From Acinetobacter equi (lineage in GTDB: Bacteria; Pseudomonadota; Gammaproteobacteria; Pseudomonadales; Moraxellaceae): 64,000 nt of DNA. The translations under genes were made by a program, and so were the position numbers. The first letter of the stretch is position 1. The number at the start of each line of letters is the position of its first letter. The notes under the pieces were generated by a model. That model ran no database searches. It had not been told where the DNA came from and saw only the letters and a list, made by a program, of their open reading frames with translations. Below are positions 9,058 to 18,546 of this stretch, in pieces. The DNA is taken from contig NZ_CP012808.1 of NCBI RefSeq assembly GCF_001307195.1, positions 1,488,001 to 1,552,000 of the forward strand, given 5' to 3'.

Positions 9058-9510
9058 ATGAAGGTTCAAGTTAAAGTATTAGATCAGCGTTTAGGTAAAG
9101 AATGGCCATTACCAACATATGCAACATCTGGTTCAGCTGGCTTAGATTTACGTGCATGTGTTGATGAAACAACGGTGATTGAACCAGGTCAAACTGTATT
9201 GGTTAAAACTGGTTTATCAATTTATATTCAAGATACTAATTTTGCAGGATTAATTTTACCACGCTCAGGTTTAGGTCATAAACATGGTATTGTTTTGGGT
9301 AATTTGGTAGGGTTAATCGATTCAGATTACCAAGGTGAGCTTATGGTTTCTGTTTGGAACCGTAGTCAAACTGCATTTAGTTTAGAACCAGGTGAACGCT
9401 TGGCTCAATATGTATTAGTTCCTGTTGTTCAGGCAGAATTTGAACAAGTTGAAGAGTTCGTTGCGACAGAACGTGGTGCAGGCGGTTTCGGTCATACTGG
9501 AAAAAATTAA
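9058..9510 (+). CDS. dut: Deoxyuridine 5'-triphosphate nucleotidohydrolase
   Basis: A 150-residue trimeric dUTPase with all five family motifs in order: [10 protein letters not shown] (I), [11 protein letters not shown] (II), [15 protein letters not shown] (III, with the catalytic Asp), [10 protein letters not shown] (IV) and [10 protein letters not shown] (V, the C-terminal arm). It hydrolyses dUTP to dUMP and pyrophosphate, keeping uracil out of DNA and supplying dTMP synthesis. A terminator follows within 25 bp, separating it from the phosphomutase gene. Confidence 0.97.
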   Translation: MKVQVKVLDQRLGKEWPLPTYATSGSAGLDLRACVDETTVIEPGQTVLVKTGLSIYIQDTNFAGLILPRSGLGHKHGIVLGNLVGLIDSDYQGELMVSVWNRSQTAFSLEPGERLAQYVLVPVVQAEFEQVEEFVATERGAGGFGHTGKN

Positions 9511-9534
9511 TTAATTTTAGTTAAGTCATTATAT

Positions 9535-9569
9535 TGCGACAAAGTGAGGTATCATTTTGTCGCATTTTT
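9535..9569 (+). terminator. Intrinsic terminator after dut
   Basis: A 9-bp stem TGCGACAAA/TTTGTCGCA (9535-9543 and 9556-9564) is followed by TTTTT. Confidence 0.88.
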
Positions 9570-9686
9570 ATTGAAATGTAACTAAAAGTGTACGATTGAC
9601 TATCTATTCAGCATAAATCGAATTATAGTGATTAGAAGTCAATATTTTAATTGTTTAAAAATCTTCTAATTTTCATTGTCCAGCCT

Positions 9687-12030
<2,344 letters not shown>

Positions 12031-12044
12031 TGATGTTTGATGAG

Positions 12045-12067
12045 AAGGAGCCTATATGGCTCCTTTT
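12045..12067 (+). terminator. Intrinsic terminator after argB
   Basis: An 8-bp stem AAGGAGCC/GGCTCCTT (12045-12052 and 12058-12065) has a TATAT loop and a short T tail, 15 bp after the argB stop. The remaining bases to 12226 are AT-rich, with no gene seen; they presumably hold the next promoter. Confidence 0.75.
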
Positions 12068-12226
12068 AAGTTAAATTATCAAAATAAAATGAATAAATAA
12101 AATTAGTGATAAAATTCAAATACATTTGTATGTATTCTAATTCAAATAATTTTAAATTCTGATTTGCAAATGACCTATGAAGTCATGCAGAATGATCCAA
12201 TAATAATTTTTGCTTGATGAAATTTT

Positions 12227-13075
12227 ATGTGCCAGCTTCTAGGAATGAATTGTGCAACACCTACAGATATCACGTTTTCATTTCGTGGCTTTTCACAAAG
12301 AGCAGGGATTACCTCAGATCATTCAGATGGTTTTGGTATCGCTTTTTTTGAAGATAAAGCATGTCGTTTGTTTGTAGATAATGAGTCGGCTGTAAAATCA
12401 CCGATTGCAGAACTTATTCGTAATTATCCAATAAAATCACGAAATGTAATTGCGCATATACGAAAAGCGACACAAGGAAAAATTAATTTAGAAAATTCAC
12501 ATCCATTTATTCGTGAACTATGGGGTAGACAGTGGATTTTTGCCCATAATGGTGATTTACATGATTTTCATCCTGAACTTTCTGGTAGATATACACCTGT
12601 TGGTAATACGGATAGTGAACGATCATTTTGTTATTTATTAGATCAATTAGTTGCATGCTTTGGCTATAAAGAGCCTTGTATAGATGAAATTTTTGATGTG
12701 TTAATTGGGATTTCACCAAAAATTGCAGAACATGGTACGTTTAATTTTTGTTTATCCAATGGGCAAGCGTTATTTAGTTATGCTGTAACAAAATTGCATT
12801 GGCTGGTTCGTGAATATCCATTTAAACCTGCTCAACTGATTGATTTGGATGTTGAGGTAGATTTTAGTCAAGTAACCACGCCAGAAGATCGTGTTGCAGT
12901 GATTACAACAGAGCCATTAACTCAAAATGAGCAGTGGACGGCATTTCAGCCAGGTGAAATGATTTTATTCCAAAATGGGCAACCGATTAAATCACAATTA
13001 ACATGGATTGATCGATTAGAGAGAGAACGTTTAAATCCAGAGTTAAAACGTGTAACAAAAGCAGACCAGTATTAG
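12227..13075 (+). CDS. Class II glutamine amidotransferase (YafJ-like)
   Basis: A 282-residue Ntn-type amidotransferase domain alone. The N-terminus MCQLLGMN puts Cys2 as the nucleophile after Met removal. SDGFGIAFF, IAHIRKATQG, FAHNGDLHDF and GNTDSER are the family substrate and oxyanion motifs. Proteins of this stand-alone (YafJ) type release ammonia from glutamine or related substrates, but the acceptor reaction is not established. It stands alone, with terminators on both sides. Confidence 0.88.
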   Translation: MCQLLGMNCATPTDITFSFRGFSQRAGITSDHSDGFGIAFFEDKACRLFVDNESAVKSPIAELIRNYPIKSRNVIAHIRKATQGKINLENSHPFIRELWGRQWIFAHNGDLHDFHPELSGRYTPVGNTDSERSFCYLLDQLVACFGYKEPCIDEIFDVLIGISPKIAEHGTFNFCLSNGQALFSYAVTKLHWLVREYPFKPAQLIDLDVEVDFSQVTTPEDRVAVITTEPLTQNEQWTAFQPGEMILFQNGQPIKSQLTWIDRLERERLNPELKRVTKADQY

Positions 13076-13216
13076 AGAAAATATCATTTTAAGATTGTAT
13101 GTTTTATATAAACTTAATTTAAATCAAGTGATTAGTGTCTATTTTTTTGTGTTTGCAGCTATTTTTTATATAGAATTAACAAAAAATATATTTTCTTTAA
13201 GTGCATCCTTTTGAAT

Positions 13217-13242
13217 AATCAGAATATAAATATATTCTGATT
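13217..13242. repeat. Perfect 12-bp inverted repeat
   Basis: AATCAGAATATA (13217-13228) and its exact complement TATATTCTGATT (13231-13242) are separated by AA. It sits 141 bp after the amidotransferase stop and 7 bp before an intrinsic terminator. It may be a second hairpin of a tandem terminator or a protein site; the sequence alone does not decide. Confidence 0.6.
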
Positions 13243-13249
13243 TCGCGCA

Positions 13250-13282
13250 GCAAACTAAAGTTTACTTTAGTTTGCTTTTTTT
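13250..13282 (+). terminator. Intrinsic terminator
   Basis: An 11-bp perfect stem GCAAACTAAAG/CTTTAGTTTGC with a TTTA loop (13261-13264) is followed by seven T's. It ends the amidotransferase transcript 175 bp after the stop, so the 3' untranslated region is long. Confidence 0.9.
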
Positions 13283-13343
13283 GTTTTTGATTTTCCGTCA
13301 TGAGAAGGGCAAAATAGCCATAGATTTTTAATAGGACAGCATC

Positions 13344-14426
13344 ATGCAACATAATGCTCTATCACGATGGTTATCGCCGCTGATGGCGTTTTGTTTATCA
13401 TTTATTATTATTACAACCTTGGCACCAGTGACAGGAATTCAAATTGAACGTCAAATCGACTTTTGGATTTTGTGGCTTTTGACGATGGTTGTGTTGGCAT
13501 TGCCTATTTGTTATCTAGAAATTGCTTTAGTGAAACGTTCTAAGATGACTGCATTACAGGCTTTATCTAAACTCACAAGAGATGCTGATGCTTCACCTAA
13601 ATGGCGTCTTGTAGGTTGGTTTGCTGTTGTTTTTATTCCATTTCTTGCTGGTGGTATTTTAGATAATGCAAGCCAATTGCTGATGGTTTATGCATTCCCT
13701 GCAACTGAATACAATATTTTATGCATTGGGCTTGCTATTGCAACAGTGATTATTTCATTGCTACCACGTGCAATTATTTTAATTTTAACTTTAATTGCTG
13801 TGATTGCATCATTAATATTTGCTAATGTTTTTGGGACTGTGTTGCCTGAATGGAAATTAAGTCCATTGGCTTTTTCTGAATGGGGGCATGCAACGATTCT
13901 AGCACTCGTTGCAAGTGGGTTAGGTCTTGGTTTATATGGTCAATCAAATTTAGCAACAGTTCAATCTGAAGATGTGGCGAGTAAAACAGTTTTACCGATT
14001 TGGATTGCTCAAATATTAGCGGTAGTTGTATTCGGTTTCTTTGCTATTCGTACTCAAATTCCTGCTTTTACATTTATTATTGCAAGTGTTGCAGGTTCAG
14101 CATTATTACTGCAAATGGCACGAGAGCAATTGGCACATCGTCAAATTTCAACTGTTTTACAGTGGGGCATTTTACTGATTGTACTTTTTGTTTGGGCGAT
14201 ACCCAATACAAGTGCAATTTTTGATCATATATTGGTATTTTGGGGCTTGGTTATTTGTTTTATTTACGCAATTTTTGCTGGTTGGATTATGAAAATAAGC
14301 CATTTACGTAAATCGATGAATTTTAGTAATGAAGCTTTTTATAATATTTGGCGTATTGCCGTTCGTATTATTTTACCAGTTGCGATTATTGTTGCGATTG
14401 TTGCTCAACTCGGACAATTGATCTAA
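13344..14426 (+). CDS. Polytopic membrane protein, possibly neurotransmitter:sodium symporter-like
   Basis: A 360-residue protein with about ten or eleven predicted membrane segments and few charged loops. The start (NALSRWLSPLMAFCLSF) and PICYLEIALVKRSKMTALQAL are reminiscent of the first two helices of the sodium-dependent NSS/SNF carriers. However, the typical unwound GxGNxWRFP segment is missing and the protein is shorter than usual (about 440-600). I do not assign a substrate. Its stop codon overlaps the start of the rnfH-like gene (TAATG at 14424-14428), so the two are translationally coupled. Confidence 0.5.
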   Translation: MQHNALSRWLSPLMAFCLSFIIITTLAPVTGIQIERQIDFWILWLLTMVVLALPICYLEIALVKRSKMTALQALSKLTRDADASPKWRLVGWFAVVFIPFLAGGILDNASQLLMVYAFPATEYNILCIGLAIATVIISLLPRAIILILTLIAVIASLIFANVFGTVLPEWKLSPLAFSEWGHATILALVASGLGLGLYGQSNLATVQSEDVASKTVLPIWIAQILAVVVFGFFAIRTQIPAFTFIIASVAGSALLLQMAREQLAHRQISTVLQWGILLIVLFVWAIPNTSAIFDHILVFWGLVICFIYAIFAGWIMKISHLRKSMNFSNEAFYNIWRIAVRIILPVAIIVAIVAQLGQLI

Positions 14427-14752
14427 TGAGTTTAATTCAACAAATGGTGTGGGTTGCTTATGCAGCCCCAGAACAGCAATTTAATATTGCAGTTGAATAC
14501 CGTGAGGGATTAACTGCAATAGAAGCCATAGAGTTAAGTGGAATTAGAAAGCAAATAGATTTACCCGAAACACTACAATTGGGTATTTTTGGTGTTCGCT
14601 TAAAAGATGAAAATCAAATTTTGAGTATTGGGGATCGTGTTGAAATCTATCGTGCTTTAACGATTAATCCTAAAGATATTCGTAGAAAACGAGCAGAAAA
14701 TCATCCAGTTGGGCGATTAATTAAAGGTAATCGTTTTAAACAATCGAAATGA
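14426..14752 (+). CDS. rnfH: RnfH/PasI family ubiquitin-fold protein
   Basis: The ATG at 14426 overlaps the previous stop by one base and gives 108 residues. The longer frame upstream is only a shadow of the membrane-protein gene. The family pattern is present: VWVAYAAPEQQFNIAVEYREGLTAIEAIELSGI, then LGIFGVRLKDENQILSIGDRVEIYRAL, then the basic tail DPKDIRRKRAE-like NPKDIRRKRAENHP. It has a beta-grasp fold. In E. coli the homologue is the partner of the RatA/PasT START-domain protein; ratA is not visible here. bamE lies convergently next to it, a neighbourhood often kept in gammaproteobacteria. Confidence 0.85.
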   Translation: MSLIQQMVWVAYAAPEQQFNIAVEYREGLTAIEAIELSGIRKQIDLPETLQLGIFGVRLKDENQILSIGDRVEIYRALTINPKDIRRKRAENHPVGRLIKGNRFKQSK

Positions 14753-14756
14753 TATA

Positions 14757-14780
14757 AAAAACCCCTTAGTTAGGGGTTTT
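14757..14780. terminator. Bidirectional intrinsic terminator
   Basis: AAAACCCCT/AGGGGTTTT (14758-14766 and 14772-14780) with a TAGTT loop lies between the convergent rnfH and bamE genes. The A and T flanks suit both directions. Confidence 0.88.
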
Positions 14781-14799
14781 ATTTTATCTATCAAAGCAC

Positions 14800-15198
14800 T
14801 TATAGTGGTGGCGCATTTAAAATGGTTTCTTTTGAACCAGGAAGACCAGGCTGAGATTCAGGAATAGTTTCTAATCCGTCAATCTTTTCTACAACTCCTT
14901 GGGAATTAAAAAATACTTTTAGATGTTGCCCTTGTGCTGCTGGAATTTTTGCTTTTTTAGCATAGGTTCCTGGGATATAGTTGTAAATATAGTCCCAACG
15001 TAATGGATTTAACGGATCTGATATTGTTGGACTACCAAGCAAAAAGCGAACTTGTTGGTGGGTCATTCCCACCTGAATTTTAGCTGCCTGAGCTTGGGTT
15101 AAAGGTGTACCTTGAGGAATATCAACTTTATAAACGCCTAAGGTTGAACAACCTGTCAGCAACGAAGTGACGAATAACGTCAACATGATTTTTTGCAT
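14800..15198 (-). CDS. bamE: Outer membrane assembly lipoprotein BamE (SmpA/OmlA)
   Basis: A 132-residue lipoprotein with signal MQKIMLTLFVTSLLTGC (lipidated Cys17). The SmpA/OmlA domain follows: QGTPLTQAQAAKIQVGMTHQQVRFLLGSP, then DPLNPLRWDYIYNY and the strand LKVFFNSQGVVEKIDG. BamE stabilises the BamA-BamD complex that inserts beta-barrels into the outer membrane. It is transcribed divergently from fur, the usual arrangement in Pseudomonas and Acinetobacter, with a 111-bp shared promoter region. Confidence 0.95.
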   Translation of the reverse strand: MQKIMLTLFVTSLLTGCSTLGVYKVDIPQGTPLTQAQAAKIQVGMTHQQVRFLLGSPTISDPLNPLRWDYIYNYIPGTYAKKAKIPAAQGQHLKVFFNSQGVVEKIDGLETIPESQPGLPGSKETILNAPPL

Positions 15199-15309
15199 TT
15201 TGCTACACTATCCCAAATTAATTATGATGCATTTGATCCACGGATAGATCATACTGCATCTTATGTTTGTTGCATATTCCAACTTTAATTTTGTTGAGAG
15301 ATCATATTC

Positions 15310-15747
15310 ATGGCTATTTCTAATCAAGACTTACGAAAGGCTGGACTGAAAGTTACACTTCCACGTATAAAAATACTCGAATTATTAGAAAATTCAAGAC
15401 ACCATCACTTAAGTGCTGAAGATATTTATAAGACATTACTTGAACAAGGGGAAGATGTCGGTTTAGCAACTGTATACAGAGTGTTAACACAATTTGAAGC
15501 TGCGGGGATTATTCAGCGTCATCATTTTGAAAATAACCATTCTGTATTTGAGATTATGCAAGAAGATCATCACGATCATATTGTTTGTCAAAACTGTAAT
15601 AAAGTTGTTGAATTTACGAATGATATAATTGAGCATGAACAGCATGAAGTTGCTAAAAAGTTTGGATTTGAATTAACAGGTCACTCACTCAATCTTTATG
15701 GTTATTGCGATGCGCCAGCTTGCCAAGAAGCATTCCGCAAGCGTTAA
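15310..15747 (+). CDS. fur: Ferric uptake regulator Fur
   Basis: A 145-residue Fur protein. The N-terminal winged helix contains the recognition segment DVGLATVYRVLTQFEAAG. The hinge carries the metal-site His cluster (HHFENNH, EDHHDHIVC), and CQNC supplies two cysteines of the structural zinc site. The C-terminal dimer domain follows. With Fe2+ bound it represses iron-uptake genes. It diverges from bamE and converges on pilT. Confidence 0.96.
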   Translation: MAISNQDLRKAGLKVTLPRIKILELLENSRHHHLSAEDIYKTLLEQGEDVGLATVYRVLTQFEAAGIIQRHHFENNHSVFEIMQEDHHDHIVCQNCNKVVEFTNDIIEHEQHEVAKKFGFELTGHSLNLYGYCDAPACQEAFRKR

Positions 15748-15758
15748 TATCATTGTAT

Positions 15759-15786
15759 AAAAAAGCTCCTCTGGTGGAGCTTTTTT
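15759..15786. terminator. Bidirectional intrinsic terminator
   Basis: GCTCC/GGAGC (15765-15769 and 15776-15780) is flanked by six A's on the left and six T's on the right. It serves fur on the plus strand and pilT on the minus strand. Confidence 0.85.
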
Positions 15787-15824
15787 ATTTTTATATTTTC
15801 TTGTTAATTAATGAGTAAGATAAT

Positions 15825-16862
15825 TTATAAAAATGTTTCGGGCTGTTTTGCCATAGAGCGGGCAGTTTGAGGTGAAATTAATCCTTTTGCTACAAGGTTT
15901 TTTAAACTTTGATCTAAAGTGATCATACCGTGATTCGCGCCAGTTTGAATGGCTGAATACATTTGGGCAACTTTATTTTCTCTGATTAAATTACGAATAG
16001 CAGGAATGCCAATCATAATTTCATAAGCAGCAACACGACCACCGCCATTTTTTTTCAGTAAACTTTGTGAAATGACAGCCTGTAATGATTCTGAAAGCAT
16101 TGCTCGCACCATTTCTTTTTCTTCTGCAGGAAATACATCAATTACTCGGTCTACTGTTTTTGCAGCCGAAGTTGTATGTAATGTACCAAAAACGAGATGA
16201 CCAGTTTCAGCAGCAGTTAATGCCAAACGGATTGTTTCAAGATCGCGCATTTCACCCACTAAAATAATATCTGGGTCTTCACGTAACGCTGACCGTAATG
16301 CTTCATTAAAGCCATGCGTATCTCGATGAACTTCTCGTTGATTCACTAAACATTTTTTCGATTGATGCACAAACTCAATAGGATCTTCAACAGTTAAAAT
16401 ATGGCTATAACGTTGCTCGTTAATATAATCAATCATTGCAGCTAATGTTGTAGACTTACCTGAACCCGTTGGACCTGTAACCAACACAAGACCTCGAGGA
16501 AAATCACAGATATTTTTAAATACTTGCCCCATATTGAGTTCATCCATACTTAAAACTTTACTTGGAATAGTTCTAAATACAGCGCTAATACCACGTTTTT
16601 GATGAAAAGCATTTACACGAAAACGAGCTAAATTTTCAATTTCATAGGAAAAATCTATTTCTAGGTGTTCTTCAAATTCTCGTTGTTGTTTTTCATTCAT
16701 TGTGTCATATAAGAATTCTTGTACATTTTCTTGTTCAAGATGAGGTACATTGATTCGTCTAATTTCTCCATCTACTCTTATTAGTGGTGGCATTCCTGCA
16801 GATAAATGTAGATCTGAGGCATTATTTTTTATTGCAAACGTTAGTAGTTCTATAATATTCAT
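15825..16862 (-). CDS. pilT: Type IV pilus retraction ATPase PilT
   Basis: A 345-residue hexameric ATPase, the PilT length. N-terminal PAS-like domain ASDLHLSAGMPPLIRVDGEI; Walker A GPTGSGKS; Asp box LTVEDPIEF; Walker B DIILVGEMRD; His box GHLVFGTLHTTSA; and the PilT-specific C-terminal AIRNLIRE motif. These separate it from PilU. PilT powers pilus retraction for twitching and DNA uptake. pilU, usually next to pilT in Acinetobacter and Pseudomonas, is not downstream: a terminator and fur follow directly. Confidence 0.95.
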   Translation of the reverse strand: MNIIELLTFAIKNNASDLHLSAGMPPLIRVDGEIRRINVPHLEQENVQEFLYDTMNEKQQREFEEHLEIDFSYEIENLARFRVNAFHQKRGISAVFRTIPSKVLSMDELNMGQVFKNICDFPRGLVLVTGPTGSGKSTTLAAMIDYINEQRYSHILTVEDPIEFVHQSKKCLVNQREVHRDTHGFNEALRSALREDPDIILVGEMRDLETIRLALTAAETGHLVFGTLHTTSAAKTVDRVIDVFPAEEKEMVRAMLSESLQAVISQSLLKKNGGGRVAAYEIMIGIPAIRNLIRENKVAQMYSAIQTGANHGMITLDQSLKNLVAKGLISPQTARSMAKQPETFL

Positions 16863-16984
16863 TAAAGCTCCCCAAGCATGAATATATTTTTAATAATTTT
16901 GTTAGAATAATACGGCTTTCTGTAGACTTAACCAATAGTTTACTGAAATTAAAAATAAAATTTTCAAAGATGAGAAGATCATTT

Positions 16985-17674
16985 ATGAGTAGCCTTCAAG
17001 TATTACGTCATTCGGTATTAGAGCAAATCAAGCATGCTTGTGATCTTGCACATCGTTCGGTAGATGATGTACAGCTATTGGCTGTTTCTAAAACACATCC
17101 GAGTGAAATGCTACGTGAGATGTATACTGCGGGACAGCGTTCTTTTGGCGAAAATTATTTACAGGAAGCTTTAAATAAAATTGATGAGTTAAGTGATTTA
17201 AATATTGAATGGCATTTTATTGGTCATGTACAAAGAAATAAGACAAAACATTTGGCGGAAAAATTTGCTTGGGTGCATGGAGTAGATCGTTTAATTATTG
17301 CTGAACGCTTATCAAGTCAACGAGAAACATCACAGGCACCTTTAAATATTTGTTTACAAGTAAATATTGATCATCAAGACAGTAAAGATGGTTGTATGGT
17401 GACAGAAGTTTCTGATCTAGTTCGTCAAATTAGTCAACTTCCTCAGTTACGTTTACGTGGATTAATGGTGATTCCAGCACCTAATAATATTTCAGCATTT
17501 TCTGATGCACGTATATTATTTGAAAGTGTAAAATTAGAGCATGCTCATCCTGAAGATTGGGATACGTTAAGTATGGGAATGTCAGGAGATATGAATGAAG
17601 CAATTCAAGCGGGTTCAACAATGATTCGTATTGGAACTGCATTGTTTGGTGCACGTGATTATTCTAAGCTCTAA
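16985..17674 (+). CDS. yggS: PLP homeostasis protein (YggS/PLPBP family)
   Basis: The first ATG of the frame is 16970, but the ATG at 16985 (MSSLQVLRHS) has the better spacing after AGAAG and gives 229 residues. It is a single-domain fold-type III PLP protein. The PLP lysine is in LLAVSKTHP, followed by SFGENYLQEAL, WHFIGHVQRNK, LRGLMVIPAP and the phosphate-binding LSMGMSGDMNEAI...STMIRIGTALFG. It has no known catalytic activity but buffers pyridoxal phosphate. It is divergent from pilT, a conserved arrangement in pseudomonads and relatives. Confidence 0.95.
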   Translation: MSSLQVLRHSVLEQIKHACDLAHRSVDDVQLLAVSKTHPSEMLREMYTAGQRSFGENYLQEALNKIDELSDLNIEWHFIGHVQRNKTKHLAEKFAWVHGVDRLIIAERLSSQRETSQAPLNICLQVNIDHQDSKDGCMVTEVSDLVRQISQLPQLRLRGLMVIPAPNNISAFSDARILFESVKLEHAHPEDWDTLSMGMSGDMNEAIQAGSTMIRIGTALFGARDYSKL

Positions 17675-17842
17675 ATTGGATCATTAGATTGAACGTGCTT
17701 TTAGTTCTAAATGACGATGAATAAGTTTATTTTTGTTTTGATCTATATTTAATTGATTCAATAATGATACGTATTGAAACAATAATTTTTACAGTAAAAA
17801 GGTTATGATTTCATTTGATTTTTATATCAAAAGGAATGGACT

Positions 17843-18481
17843 GTGAAAAATTTATTTGTCATTACTTTGTCGCTGGTAATGATTGGTTTAACGGGGTGTG
17901 CGACGTCAAGAGGACTCGTTACTTTAAATGCTCCTCAACACGTGAATCAATCAGAAACATTGAAACATACGGCTGTAATTAAAATAGTAGAAGATGATCG
18001 TCATTTTGAAAATAGACCAACATCTCCTAGTATTCCATCTTTAAAAGGTGGTTTAAATAACGCAACCGAAGAAGAGAAGGCAAGAGCTATTGCACGTAAG
18101 CGTAATACTTATGGCAAAGCTTTAGGTGATATTTTATTACGTGAAGGGACTGTAAGTTCGGTAGTACAAGATCGTGTGATAAGTGCATTGAACCAAGCAG
18201 GTTATAAAGTAATACCAACTTCAGTTGAAAATGAACGAAAAGCAGATTTAGTTGTTTCTGTTCAAATTAATAAATTTTGGTCATGGTCTAACCTAGGTGT
18301 TTTAAGCACAGAAATTGAAACAACTTTAGTAAATGATAAAAATACTGCAAAAAATATTGTAGTAGATACCAAATTAGTTAGACCCGTTCATGTGAAAACT
18401 GGTCAACAGTGGGTTGAAAATATCAATTTAGCTTTAGATGAATATGAAACTAAATTAGCTAAAGAATTAAAATCTAAATAA
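17843..18481 (+). CDS. Uncharacterised lipoprotein (YajG-like size and shape)
   Basis: Starts with GTG at 17843, 7 nt after AAGGAAT, and encodes 212 residues. The signal MKNLFVITLSLVMIGLTGC gives lipidated Cys19. The mature part has a predicted alpha/beta layout ending in a Lys-rich helix (EYETKLAKELKSK). The stretch VVQDRVISALNQAGYKVIPTSV followed by ADLVVSVQINKFWSW resembles the beta-alpha-beta layout of YajG-type lipoproteins with unknown role. I do not recognise the exact family. It is monocistronic with its own terminator. The 168 bp upstream hold no other gene. Confidence 0.7.
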   Translation: MKNLFVITLSLVMIGLTGCATSRGLVTLNAPQHVNQSETLKHTAVIKIVEDDRHFENRPTSPSIPSLKGGLNNATEEEKARAIARKRNTYGKALGDILLREGTVSSVVQDRVISALNQAGYKVIPTSVENERKADLVVSVQINKFWSWSNLGVLSTEIETTLVNDKNTAKNIVVDTKLVRPVHVKTGQQWVENINLALDEYETKLAKELKSK

Positions 18482-18520
18482 TGAATTTTTAGATTTTTAA
18501 ATTCTAGATAATAGGTAGAA

Positions 18521-18546
18521 AGCCCCAAGTATATGGGGCTTTTTTT
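18521..18546 (+). terminator. Intrinsic terminator after the lipoprotein gene
   Basis: A 7-bp stem AGCCCCA/TGGGGCT (18521-18527 and 18534-18540) is followed by T's that run to the stop region of the convergent sbcC. Confidence 0.88.
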
